From: an uncultured Ignavibacteriota bacterium
GTDB taxonomy: Bacteria; Bacteroidota; Ignavibacteria; UBA10030; UBA8401
DNA: 64,000 nucleotides
Reading direction: 5' to 3'
NCBI GenBank assembly: GCA_903884005.1
Contig: CAISDA010000072.1
Location: 159,522-223,521 of the forward strand
Shown here: positions 49,954 to 58,710 of the stretch, in pieces
Layout of the letters: the number at the start of each line of letters is the position of its first letter
Numbering within the stretch: the stretch's first letter is position 1
Notes under the pieces: generated by a model
What the model was told of the DNA's origin: nothing
Seen by the model: the letters and a program-made list of their open reading frames with translations, nothing else
Database searches by the model: none
Program-made: the position numbers and the translations under genes

Positions 49954-50433
49954 CTAACTATTGTGTACTGCAATGGTGGAATAACTATCGCACATCGAAA
50001 TCGCGCCGAGCGCAGCGTCCCATCCCTTGTTGCCCATCGTGCCGCCTGCACGTTCCGCCGCCTGAGCGAATGTGTCCGTGGTCAGGATGCCGAAAAGCAC
50101 CGGGATGCCGCGTTCACGCGAAACCGCGCCGACGCCGCGCGCGCATTCCTGACAAATGAAGTCGAAGTGAGGAGTTTCGCCACGAATGACCGCGCCAAGA
50201 CAGATCACCGCGTCGAACCGCTGGTGCGACGTCAGATACGATGCGACCTGCGGTATTTCATATGCACCCGGACACCACACCACGGTGATATCGTCATCGG
50301 AGGCGCCGTGCCTGCGCAGACAATCGAGCGCGCCGTTCAACAGTTTCTGCGTCACGGTCTTATTGAATTGACTGACCACGATGCCGATTTTTTTTCCCTC
50401 CGCCGCAATGCCGCCTTCCACAATGTGTATCAT
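49954..50433 (-). CDS. ribH: 6,7-dimethyl-8-ribityllumazine synthase
   Basis: 159 residues, the usual length. Makes the riboflavin precursor lumazine from the ribityl-pyrimidine and dihydroxybutanone phosphate. GIVVSQFNKTVTQKLL, VVWCPGAYEIPQVA, LGAVIRGETPHFDFIC (catalytic His) and PVLFGILTTDT are characteristic. AAGGAA lies 8 nt before the ATG. Other rib genes are not in the window. Confidence 0.96.
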   Translation of the reverse strand: MIHIVEGGIAAEGKKIGIVVSQFNKTVTQKLLNGALDCLRRHGASDDDITVVWCPGAYEIPQVASYLTSHQRFDAVICLGAVIRGETPHFDFICQECARGVGAVSRERGIPVLFGILTTDTFAQAAERAGGTMGNKGWDAALGAISMCDSYSTIAVHNS

Positions 50434-50528
50434 TCGTACTGTTCCTTTATCAGTGAGACATGCTGCAGGGCCCGGTGAAGCATCGGCCTCATCCCGCACA
50501 CGGTGCGAGACATACGGCGCTGTGAGGG

Positions 50529-51362
50529 TCAGCTCTTCTGCATGAAGAGCCGGCGCTTCATCACATTGACCACCTCCGGATCCACCGCCATGTTCCCGAG
50601 CGTTTCGTCGTCATTCTTGTTGCCGCCGTGAAAATCCGAACCGCCGCTTTCAAGCATGCAGTATTCGTTCACGACGCCGCGGTAGTGCATCACAAGTTCA
50701 TGAGAATGGGAGGGATGGATCACTTCGATCCCGTCGAGGCCGGCTTTGATCAAGAGCTGCAGCATGTTGTCCGATGTGTACTTTCCCGGATGCGCAAGAA
50801 ACGACAAGCCGCCGGAAGAGGAGATGAGCGCCACAGCGTCGGCAGGTGTCAATTGAAATTTTTTCTCAAAGGCGGGACCGCTATTGCCGATGTAGCGTTC
50901 GAAGGCTTCCTGGTACGACCTGGTCAGATTCGCTGTGAGCAGCGCGCCGGCAATATGCGGACGGCCGACGGCTCCGTCGCCTGCGCACTTCATGACTGCC
51001 TCCATGGTCAGAGGCACACCGAGGTTGTTCAATCTCTTGACGATCCGCTCCGCTCGGCGCACGCGCTCTCGCCTGAAGAACACAAGATAATCGCGGAGCC
51101 GCTCATTCTGATGATCCATAAAATATCCCAGAATGTGCACGTCCCTCTCGTCGAGCGCGGCGCTCAACTCGACGCCGACAATGACTTCGATCCCCATGGC
51201 GCTTCCCTTGTCGATCGCCTCGGGAAATGCCTCGACACTGTCATGATCGGTGATGCTGATTGTCGAGAGTCCGCGTTGTGCGCACTGGTCTAGTAATTCG
51301 GTCACGGACAGTATTCCGTCCGAGTGGATGGTATGCATATGCAAATCTGCTTTTGCGGTCAT
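50529..51362 (-). CDS. PHP-domain metal-dependent phosphoesterase
   Basis: A 277-residue cytoplasmic protein of the YciV/RNase AM-like group. Metal-binding motifs are DLHMHTIHSDG at residues 6-16, ITDHDSVEAF, GVELSAALDERDVHILGYF, FLAHPGKYT, and GSDFHGGN near the C-terminus. The E. coli relative trims 5' ends of small RNAs and cleaves 3',5'-bisphosphates; whether this one does is inference. Lies between ribH and the Crp-family gene, same strand. Confidence 0.9.
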   Translation of the reverse strand: MTAKADLHMHTIHSDGILSVTELLDQCAQRGLSTISITDHDSVEAFPEAIDKGSAMGIEVIVGVELSAALDERDVHILGYFMDHQNERLRDYLVFFRRERVRRAERIVKRLNNLGVPLTMEAVMKCAGDGAVGRPHIAGALLTANLTRSYQEAFERYIGNSGPAFEKKFQLTPADAVALISSSGGLSFLAHPGKYTSDNMLQLLIKAGLDGIEVIHPSHSHELVMHYRGVVNEYCMLESGGSDFHGGNKNDDETLGNMAVDPEVVNVMKRRLFMQKS

Positions 51363-51445
51363 TCGTCCCGTAACTTTCTGTGTACCGCCATTCCCTCCGC
51401 TCGCATATCAACCGTTTGCATAGGATAAAGAACTGACAGGATGTT

Positions 51446-52129
51446 TTAAACGTGAAGGGTCTTGAAACCCTCGTAATCGTTGATGATTAATTTATTCCCT
51501 TGAAGCTGAATATATTTTTTTTTCGCAAATCGATGGAGCATGCGTGAAATGGTTTCGCGCGATGTTCCCGCCATGTTGGCAAGGTCCTGTTGCAACGGCA
51601 AATCGTCGATCTCCACTTTTCCCCTGCGGAAGGTGCCGATATCGTCGGCCAGCTGCAAGAGCACATTGGCCACGCGTCCCGATGCGTCTTTGAGCGAGAG
51701 GCTTTTGATCTGTGCATCGGCTTTGCGAAGGCGCGATGTCAATTCCCGAAGCAACGCAATGGCGACAACCGGATATTCGTTGAGCAGCGAAAGAAAATCC
51801 TGACGATGGATCATGAACAGCTCTGTTTTCGTCGTTGCCACAACGCTGGCCGAACGCATCATGCCGTCCAGTATCGCCATTTCGCCGAAGAAATCGGTCT
51901 CACCCAATATCGACAGAATGACCTCGCGGCCGTCTTCATCCATGCGCACGATCTTCACTTTGCCGGCTATGATAACAAACAACGCCGCGCCCGTCTCCTC
52001 TTCGAGTAAAACAATGCTTCCTTTTTTATACTGCTTGCGAATACCGAGTGCTGCAATTTTTTCCAATTCCACGCTGTTCAGTTCGTTAAAGATGGGAACA
52101 TTCTGGAGAAACGCCAGTTTTTCTGCCAT
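51446..52129 (-). CDS. Crp/Fnr-family transcriptional regulator
   Basis: 227 residues. An N-terminal cyclic-nucleotide-binding-like beta barrel (YKKGSIVLLEEETGAALFVIIAGKVKIV... FGEMAILDGMMRSASVVA) is followed by a long dimerisation helix and a C-terminal winged helix-turn-helix (LPLQQDLANMAGTSRETISRMLHRFAKK). There are no N-terminal cysteines for an Fe-S cluster, so it is not an oxygen-sensing Fnr. The RSA effector-binding motif is only partly conserved. AAGG lies about 7 nt before ATG 52129. It has its own TTG-N20-TATATTT promoter. Confidence 0.93.
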   Translation of the reverse strand: MAEKLAFLQNVPIFNELNSVELEKIAALGIRKQYKKGSIVLLEEETGAALFVIIAGKVKIVRMDEDGREVILSILGETDFFGEMAILDGMMRSASVVATTKTELFMIHRQDFLSLLNEYPVVAIALLRELTSRLRKADAQIKSLSLKDASGRVANVLLQLADDIGTFRRGKVEIDDLPLQQDLANMAGTSRETISRMLHRFAKKKYIQLQGNKLIINDYEGFKTLHV

Positions 52130-52193
52130 AGATAACCTTTTCGTGATGCAGGAATGGAAAATGAGGTAAGGCACGATCCTACTATCTAAGTAA

Positions 52194-52223
52194 AAATATA
52201 ATATCAGATGTAATGAAAGTCAA
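52194..52223 (-). promoter_or_regulatory. Promoter of the Crp-family gene
   Basis: Minus strand TTG (52223-52221), 20 nt, TATATTT (52200-52194), 64 nt before the start. Confidence 0.65.
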
Positions 52224-52286
52224 GGCATGAGTATGCTATTATTTCCGACTTGTGCGGTGAGGGGTAGGAATAACGTTGAAATCGGG

Positions 52287-53444
52287 TTATCGGGACCCGA
52301 ATCGATACACGAACCGGTTATCCCCGATCAGGATGAGCGAACCGTTCCAGACGATGGGCGCTGTTTTACACCGCGCATCGATCGACTCTTTCCACCGAAC
52401 GCTGCCGTCAGCCAGCGACAGTGCATAAATGAACGTGTCCAGCGATGCCACAAACACCATGTCGCGAATGATGACGGCGGGAACATTGACGGCGCTTTGT
52501 GCCGAAAATTTCCAGCGCAGGCCGCCGTTGTGTGTAAGCACGGCCACCGAACCGTTTAATGCGCCGACGACAACAAGTGAATCGTTGCACGCAACGGACG
52601 CCATGATGCGGTCGCCGCAGTCGTGCGTCCATCGAAGGGTTCCCGTGCGGGCATCGAGCGCGTACAACTGATGGTCGCGCGATCCGGCATAGACGATATC
52701 GCGCACGACACTGAGTCCCCCGAACACGGCGCCTCCCGTTCTGTATTTCCACACGAGTGTTCCCGAGGCGGCGCGAAGCGCATACACACAGCCGTCCGTG
52801 TCGGCGCAGTAGAGAAGCGAATCGTCGGCGCACGGAGTGGAGAATATTGGCGCGCCGCACTTATACTTCCACAGCGCTTCGCCGTCCGAGGGTCTGAGCG
52901 CGAAGACCCAGCCGTCGAGCGTTCCAACAACGATCGTTGCGTGAACGGCAATGGGCGATGATGCGATGCCTCCGATATTTTTTTTCCAGGCCACTTCGCC
53001 GCTGCGAAGATTATAATCGTACACGGTCGCCTTGCCCGCCTCGGTGCACACGTACAGGTCATTGCCCATGGACAGCATTGCGCCGGCTACGGGTGCGGAA
53101 AATTTTTTGGTCCCGATTTCCTTTCCATTCGCCATCGCGATGCCGCTGATCTCGCCGAGCAGCGTTGAACAGAACAGCACGCTGTCCGCCACAATGGCGG
53201 AAGCCGGTCCGGTTCCCCCTGAAAGTTCATATTTCCAGAGCAGCACCGGAGGCATGGCAATCTGCGCCGATGTATCGGAAAACATTCCGGAGGCGGTCCT
53301 GCCGGACATGGGCCAGTCGGCAGTGCTGTGCACGATCACGCTGTTCACGTGCAGCCCGATGCACCCTGAACTGCAGACGCTCAGCGCTGTCGCCGCGATG
53401 GCCGCTGTTGTTGTTATGAGCATGTGATGGAACACGCTTCGCAT
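52287..53444 (-). CDS. PQQ-type beta-propeller lipoprotein
   Basis: 385 residues. The N-terminus has a hydrophobic stretch followed by SVCSSGC, so it is probably lipidated or at least exported. The body consists of repeats such as GTLVWKYRTGGAVFGGLSVV, GTLRWTHDCGDRIMASVAC and GGLRWKFSAQSAVNVPAVI, which are typical PQQ/BamB-like blades. The similarity to BamB, the propeller lipoprotein of the Bam complex, is structural only; identity is not shown. The start directly follows the stop of the metalloprotease-barrel gene with one base between, so the two are co-expressed. ATG 53423 is an alternative start. Confidence 0.82.
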   Translation of the reverse strand: MRSVFHHMLITTTAAIAATALSVCSSGCIGLHVNSVIVHSTADWPMSGRTASGMFSDTSAQIAMPPVLLWKYELSGGTGPASAIVADSVLFCSTLLGEISGIAMANGKEIGTKKFSAPVAGAMLSMGNDLYVCTEAGKATVYDYNLRSGEVAWKKNIGGIASSPIAVHATIVVGTLDGWVFALRPSDGEALWKYKCGAPIFSTPCADDSLLYCADTDGCVYALRAASGTLVWKYRTGGAVFGGLSVVRDIVYAGSRDHQLYALDARTGTLRWTHDCGDRIMASVACNDSLVVVGALNGSVAVLTHNGGLRWKFSAQSAVNVPAVIIRDMVFVASLDTFIYALSLADGSVRWKESIDARCKTAPIVWNGSLILIGDNRFVYRFGSR

Positions 53445-53445
53445 A

Positions 53446-56271
53446 TTAAAAATCCCATCCGAAGAAAAACTGATAAAAGATGCCGCTGTCCAGCGCGCTG
53501 AAATTATTGATGATGCGTTTGCCGACATCGTACCGAAGCACGAGCACACCTCCGAGACTCCAGCGGAGGCCGGCGCCGATGCTGCCGAGAGTCTCTTTGT
53601 ACTCGTTGTCCCAGGTGTTCCCTGCATCACAGAACAGAGCGCCGCGGAAAGCGCCGAGCCCGATGCCGCCGAACGGGAACCGTATTCCCACATCATCCAC
53701 GAACGGAAAGCGGAGTTCGACGCTCGTAAGCCACAGCCGCTTCCCTCTCATCGACCATCGGGGATAGCCGCGCAGGTCCCAACTGCCGCCAAGAATGAAG
53801 CGCCGCGCTTCGGCTCCTTCGTTCATCATGATCTCGAACCGCGAGGCAAGCGCTGTACGGAGCCCAAGACGGAAATACTGCCTGTAATCGCCGATGAGCG
53901 TATAATAATTGACGCTGCCGTTCTGGAGATCTTTGGTGTACGCGGCGCTCGCCAGGAATCGCGATCCGTCAAGCGGACCGGTCGGCCCCCAGAGCGAATT
54001 ATCGTGAACGAAGGAAACTGACATCGATCCGATGACAGCCCGTCGCGGCCTGAATCCAACGATGACCTCCTTGTCGCTGTTACTGAGGCTCAGCGCCGCA
54101 TCGACGCGCTCAAATTTTGTGAGCGGATAACTTGCGGCAAGATATCCGCCGTAGGAGCGCTCGAAATAATATTCGTCCGGGTCGGAAAGATCGTAGCGCC
54201 TGCCCGAGAAATGGAATATGCCCGTGGCATAGTTCATCCGATTGCCGAGCGAAACGCGGGAGACCGCGATATTGAAGCTCTCGAGGAATTCGCTGGATGA
54301 TTCCGCGTTATTATAGAGAAGAAAATAATATTGATCGTTGCCGAGCAGGTCGCTCACCGCCACAACCGCACCGCCGGAAGTGCCGAAGACAGGATCCGTC
54401 GACACATCGCTCTGGGCGATGTCGAGCGAATATTCGCCCGTATACGGCAGCGAGACGACGGACGTATCGCCCTCCACCGAACGCGGTGTGTATGCGCCGG
54501 CAGCCGCCGGTGGGAACGCAGGTTGCACATCCGATGCTTCGATGCGCTGTGCGGCGCTGTCGATGAATTGGAGACGGAAACTGTAATGTTCGAAATCGGC
54601 GAAGACGAGCATGGTGCTGTCGGTCCAGCACGGGTCGAAGGCGGCGTTCGAAAAACGAGTCACCTTACGCAGCGCCGGCAGCTCGCCAGTGCCGATGTCC
54701 GCCGTTCGAAGCGCCCAGATATTCTGTGCGCCGTCGATGTTCGAGGTGCACGTGATGTAAGCGCCGTCGGGAGAAAATGAGGGGGAATAAAAATTATTCG
54801 CCCCCGATGTGATGGCCGAGATCTCCCCGGTCGCGACGTCGTATCGGTAGAGCAGATACGTCTGCTCCAGGCCGAGCGCGTTTCTGTCCGAGCTGAACAC
54901 GATGGATGCTCCGTCCGGCGACCAGGCCGGATCGCGGTCGTCGTACACATCGTGTGTGAGCTGCGTGAGCGTGCCGCCAACGGCGTCTGTCACATAGAGG
55001 TCCATCCTTCCCGATTTTCCGATGGAGGAAAATACGATGCGTTTTCCGTCCGGCGACCAGCATGGCGATGCCAGCACCACAAGACTGTCGAACTTCAGCG
55101 TTCGCACGAGCGCGTTCCCGACGACAGCATAGAGATGCAGCACGTCGTTCTCGCCGCTCTTCGTCACGAACGCAAGGATGCCGTCGCGGTTGATGCTCAG
55201 TTTGCTCTGGAAGAGATGGAATGTTTCAAAGTCGCTCGATGTCTCTCCCTTCACAACCAGCTGCGGCTCCCTCTCCTCGGCAGACACGCTGTCTCCGGGC
55301 ACGCCCACGCGATAGATGGAGGTGTACCCTGTATAGTTGCCGATAAAGTACACTTCGCCCTTCCCGTTGCGCCGAAAAAACACGGGTTTCGTGTTGAACC
55401 CTTTGGCGAGGATCGTAGTCGTGGTCCGGCCGGCAAAATCGCTCTTCGCAAGCACGGGATAATAGCGTTTCTTCAGCGCGTAGATCCACTCGTCATCCAG
55501 TTCCTGATAATTTTTTCCGATCGTGACCTTCATCACGTCGCTGAACGACGTCGAGCGCCAGAGGTTCTCCATGAGCAGCACGATCTTTTCCTCACCGTAG
55601 CGCGACGCAATGAAGTCCAGCAGGTTCTGGCCCTCTTTGTACATCACGAAAGAGCCGTAGATCTGCTCGATATCGGACACGGGGACGAGGTAATTGTTGA
55701 GCACAGCGTCGCGCATGACCATCTCGGCCTGGTCGTCCGGCACAGTCGACCACGCCTCGGCAAGCCCTTCGGTGAACCAGAGCGGCGGCGTGCGGTCCGA
55801 GGGAACGCGATGGTCGGCCAGGACGTGATTGATCTTGCTCGTCATGAAGACATGCACGAGTTCGTGGCGGATCACGTGACGGAAGTGCCCCAGCGAACCG
55901 TCGGCCGGTATCACCACCCGCCCTTTCATGAATTCAAAGAATCCGCCGACGCCTTCGGGAATAAATCCGGGCGCAGTGTTGGTCTGTTCGAAATGGAGAT
56001 GCGAACTGTAGAAGATGAGCGGGATCTTGGTCAGGACGGTGTGATTGAACTTGCTTTCCAGAATGCGGAAACTCTCCTCGGCGAAGTATGCACCCTGCTC
56101 GGCAAGGTCCTTCATCTCGGGATAATAATAGACATCGAAATGCCGTGTGTGGAGGACGTGCCACTCGAAGGAGGTATACTGGACCTTGTTTTGGCCGAAG
56201 TAGTAAAACTGCGCATTCGCCCCCTGGCAGAGCGCCAGCGTGCACAGCACCAACAGGAGCCGCCGGATCAT
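53446..56271 (-). CDS. Metalloprotease-like / TolB propeller / outer-membrane barrel fusion protein
   Basis: 941 residues with a signal peptide (1-21). Residues about 35-200 form a gluzincin-type domain with HELVH at 136-140 and the third ligand candidate Glu168 in WFTEGLAE, so the zinc set looks complete. Residues about 290-620 are TolB/PD40 propeller blades (SPDGKRIVFSS, WSPDGASIVFSSDRN, FSPDGAYITCTS). From about 690 a surface-antigen-like barrel includes GSWDLRGYPRWSMRGKR, ALFCDAGNTW and a terminal Phe. The domains should sit in the outer membrane with protease and propeller either periplasmic or outside. The start at 56271 is preferred to 56346 for the signal peptide. Function not known. 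Confidence 0.85.
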   Translation of the reverse strand: MIRRLLLVLCTLALCQGANAQFYYFGQNKVQYTSFEWHVLHTRHFDVYYYPEMKDLAEQGAYFAEESFRILESKFNHTVLTKIPLIFYSSHLHFEQTNTAPGFIPEGVGGFFEFMKGRVVIPADGSLGHFRHVIRHELVHVFMTSKINHVLADHRVPSDRTPPLWFTEGLAEAWSTVPDDQAEMVMRDAVLNNYLVPVSDIEQIYGSFVMYKEGQNLLDFIASRYGEEKIVLLMENLWRSTSFSDVMKVTIGKNYQELDDEWIYALKKRYYPVLAKSDFAGRTTTTILAKGFNTKPVFFRRNGKGEVYFIGNYTGYTSIYRVGVPGDSVSAEEREPQLVVKGETSSDFETFHLFQSKLSINRDGILAFVTKSGENDVLHLYAVVGNALVRTLKFDSLVVLASPCWSPDGKRIVFSSIGKSGRMDLYVTDAVGGTLTQLTHDVYDDRDPAWSPDGASIVFSSDRNALGLEQTYLLYRYDVATGEISAITSGANNFYSPSFSPDGAYITCTSNIDGAQNIWALRTADIGTGELPALRKVTRFSNAAFDPCWTDSTMLVFADFEHYSFRLQFIDSAAQRIEASDVQPAFPPAAAGAYTPRSVEGDTSVVSLPYTGEYSLDIAQSDVSTDPVFGTSGGAVVAVSDLLGNDQYYFLLYNNAESSSEFLESFNIAVSRVSLGNRMNYATGIFHFSGRRYDLSDPDEYYFERSYGGYLAASYPLTKFERVDAALSLSNSDKEVIVGFRPRRAVIGSMSVSFVHDNSLWGPTGPLDGSRFLASAAYTKDLQNGSVNYYTLIGDYRQYFRLGLRTALASRFEIMMNEGAEARRFILGGSWDLRGYPRWSMRGKRLWLTSVELRFPFVDDVGIRFPFGGIGLGAFRGALFCDAGNTWDNEYKETLGSIGAGLRWSLGGVLVLRYDVGKRIINNFSALDSGIFYQFFFGWDF

Positions 56272-56370
56272 CGGTCCGCGCTTCCATGTTGCACTCACAG
56301 ATGTCGTAATGCCGTGCAGAGAAGACATGCTGCTCTCACTCGTCATTGTTCGGCAGAAGGCGTGTGCTGA

Positions 56371-58134
56371 TTATTCTTCGGGAAGCGGGATGTCCGGAGC
56401 GATCGCCGCCAGATTGATGCGCAAAAATTCCTTGATATCCTCTTCCGAATCCATCGCGAGGGCGCGGCTCGCAATTTCTTTCGCTTCAACAATGCTCACC
56501 GCGCGGATAATTTTTTTGATCTCCGGAAGCACCGTGGGCACGACACTGAACGCATCGAGGCCGAGCCCGAGCAGGAGCAATGTGGCAAGCGGATCGCCCG
56601 CCATTTCGCCGCACATGCCGACGGGAGTGTGATGCCGTTTCGCCTCGCGGATGATATGGTCGATTGTGCGGAGCACCGCCGGATGAAATTCCTGGTAGAG
56701 CGACGAGACGACTTCATTGTCGCGGTCCACGGCAAGCAGATACTGTATCAGGTCGTTCGTGCCGATGCTCAGGAAGTCGACTTCCTGGGCGATCTCGCCG
56801 GCAAGCAGGGCCGCCGAGGGAACCTCGATCATCACACCGATCTTGATCGCTTCGTCGAACGGGACATTGTTCTGCCGGAGCTTGGCCTTCGCTTCTTCGA
56901 TGAATTTTTTCGCCAGACGGATTTCCTTCAGCCCCGAGACCATCGGCAGCATGATGCGCACGTTCCCGCGGACGCTCGCGCGCAGCAGCGCATGGATCTG
57001 CGGCAGGAATATTTCCGGCCGGTCGAGCGAGAGCCGGATGCCCCTCCATCCGAGAAACGGATTCTCTTCGAAGTGTTCCTGCGCCATCACCTTATCGCCG
57101 CCGATGTCGAACGTGCGCATGATGACCGAATGCGGGAATGCCTTGTCGGCGACCGTTTTATATTGCTCGTACTGCTCCTCCTCAGGGGGGAACGAATCGC
57201 GCCCCATGAGCACGCCCTCGGTCCGGTACAGTCCGATCCCTTCGGAACCCTGCGCATTCACATAATCGATCTCTTCCGGAAACTCGATGTTGGACGTCAG
57301 CATGATATGCTTGCCGTCGATCGTTGTTGCCGGCAGCGAGCGCAGCGTATTGAGCGTCGCTTCGAACGCGTCGAATCGTTCGATCCGCTCTCTGCATTCG
57401 GTCTTCGTCTTCTCCGACGGATGCACGATGACGACGCCGTTGTAGCCGTCGACGACGAGATAGTCGCCGGTATGCACGCACGACGTCACATTTTTCAATC
57501 CGACTACCGACGGTATTTTCAGCGCGCGCGCGAACAGCGCCGCGTGGCTCGTGTTGCCGCCCGAATCCGTCGCATAGCCGAGCACTTCGTTGCGGCTGAA
57601 GAGGATCGTGTCTGCCGGGGTCAGGATGGGCGCCACGACGATGGAATGATCGTCGAAGCGCGATAATATTTTTTCGTGCTGGATGTTTCTAATCACGCGG
57701 TTCTTGACGTCTTCCACGTCGTGCACGCGTTCGCGCATGTATTCATCCGAAGACGAGAGCATCACCTGCTGATACTTCGTGATCTCGCCGTGCACGACAA
57801 ACTCCGAATTCTTCCGTTCCCGTTCGATCCGGTGGTAGATCGCGTTGAAGAGGATCATGTCGTTGAGGATCATGATCTGCGCTTCGAAGACCTTCGCCTT
57901 ATTGTCGCCCATCTTCTGTTCGGCAAGGGAAAGAATCTTCTGCAGCTCTTTTTCCGATCTCGCGACGGCGTTCTTCAAGCGATTGATCTCGCGCTCAACG
58001 TCTTCGGCAGCGATCGATTTTTCTTCGATGCGGGGGATGTGCTTTTCAAAGAGATACGCCGGTCCCATCACAATGCCGGGAGCGGCCGCGATTCCATGGA
58101 GCACTATTTCTTCGGGTGCGTTCATACTGTTCAT
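56371..58134 (-). CDS. ptsI: PTS enzyme I (phosphoenolpyruvate-protein phosphotransferase)
   Basis: A 587-residue cytoplasmic enzyme that transfers phosphate from PEP to HPr. The phosphohistidine lies in GGNTSHAALFARAL. The C-terminal PEP-binding domain has GSEGIGLYRTEGVLM, LGWRGIRLSLDRPEIF, MLPMVSGLKEI, and the active Cys region GMCGEMAGD. It lies 9 nt after ptsH on the same strand. No EII permease gene is visible nearby, so the pair may be regulatory or serve distant permeases. Two ATGs (58134, 58125) are possible. Confidence 0.96.
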   Translation of the reverse strand: MNSMNAPEEIVLHGIAAAPGIVMGPAYLFEKHIPRIEEKSIAAEDVEREINRLKNAVARSEKELQKILSLAEQKMGDNKAKVFEAQIMILNDMILFNAIYHRIERERKNSEFVVHGEITKYQQVMLSSSDEYMRERVHDVEDVKNRVIRNIQHEKILSRFDDHSIVVAPILTPADTILFSRNEVLGYATDSGGNTSHAALFARALKIPSVVGLKNVTSCVHTGDYLVVDGYNGVVIVHPSEKTKTECRERIERFDAFEATLNTLRSLPATTIDGKHIMLTSNIEFPEEIDYVNAQGSEGIGLYRTEGVLMGRDSFPPEEEQYEQYKTVADKAFPHSVIMRTFDIGGDKVMAQEHFEENPFLGWRGIRLSLDRPEIFLPQIHALLRASVRGNVRIMLPMVSGLKEIRLAKKFIEEAKAKLRQNNVPFDEAIKIGVMIEVPSAALLAGEIAQEVDFLSIGTNDLIQYLLAVDRDNEVVSSLYQEFHPAVLRTIDHIIREAKRHHTPVGMCGEMAGDPLATLLLLGLGLDAFSVVPTVLPEIKKIIRAVSIVEAKEIASRALAMDSEEDIKEFLRINLAAIAPDIPLPEE

Positions 58135-58143
58135 GATTGTCCG

Positions 58144-58410
58144 TTATACCTCGTCGAAACCGCGGTCGAATAATCCTACGATCGACTCGGCTGCAAGTAG
58201 TTCGTCGTCCCCTTCGAAGCGAAGGATGAGCTGCGAGCCCTGTTCGGCTGCCAGCGTCATGACGCCAATGATGCTTTTTCCGTTAATTTCAAATCCGTCT
58301 TTGATGATAAAAAATTCCGATTTGAATTTCGCCGCCAGTTTTACCACTGAGGCTGCGGGACGCGTGTGGAGTCCCGCCCTGTTTCTAATGCTTACTTCTC
58401 GTTCAATCAT
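58144..58410 (-). CDS. ptsH: Phosphocarrier protein HPr
   Basis: 88 residues. The phosphoryl site is His15 in NRAGLHTRPA, and a serine corresponding to regulatory Ser46 lies in NGKSIIGVMTL. This serine is the HprK target in other bacteria; no hprK is in the window. ATG 58410 is chosen over an upstream TTG. An MITE-like repeat lies upstream, close to its promoter region. Confidence 0.95.
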   Translation of the reverse strand: MIEREVSIRNRAGLHTRPAASVVKLAAKFKSEFFIIKDGFEINGKSIIGVMTLAAEQGSQLILRFEGDDELLAAESIVGLFDRGFDEV

Positions 58411-58480
58411 GCGTTGGGCGTCGATTTCAGAACACAATGAATCTCCCCGCCGGAACCGGTGGGGTGTTGTAATATTTGTT

Positions 58481-58652
58481 GCATCTGCTCACCATGCCCC
58501 CTCTTCCATGTCATTCTGAAGGAGCGCAGCGACTGAAGAATCTAAAATATTTCCGACAAAAGAATCGTATCGATTATATGTCGCCGCTTGTGATCAGCAT
58601 GTTAGATCCTTCGCTTCGCTCAGGATGGGACAGCGGTTTGGGTGAACGTTGA
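58481..58652. repeat. MITE-like intergenic palindromic repeat, copy 2
   Basis: Same arms and flanks as 42816-42982: GCATCTGCTCACC on the left, CTCTTCCATGTCATTCTGAA, then a variable centre, TTAGATCCTTCGCTTCGCTC, and GGTGAACGTTGA on the right. The centre differs wholly from copy 1. It fills over half of the 300-nt gap between ptsH and the polyprenyl synthase gene; the rest shows a short CCCCACCGG/CCGGCGGGG hairpin near 58455. Confidence 0.85.
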
Positions 58653-58710
58653 TCAGTTACTTTTTAAAAACTATTGCACCGCGGGCGGCAGAATATGCGG
58701 CCCTGAGCGG

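Noticed and set aside
52287-53444. Calling the PQQ-propeller lipoprotein BamB
   Set aside because: The fold repeats fit, but no BamB-specific feature is seen and the neighbour is not BamA.
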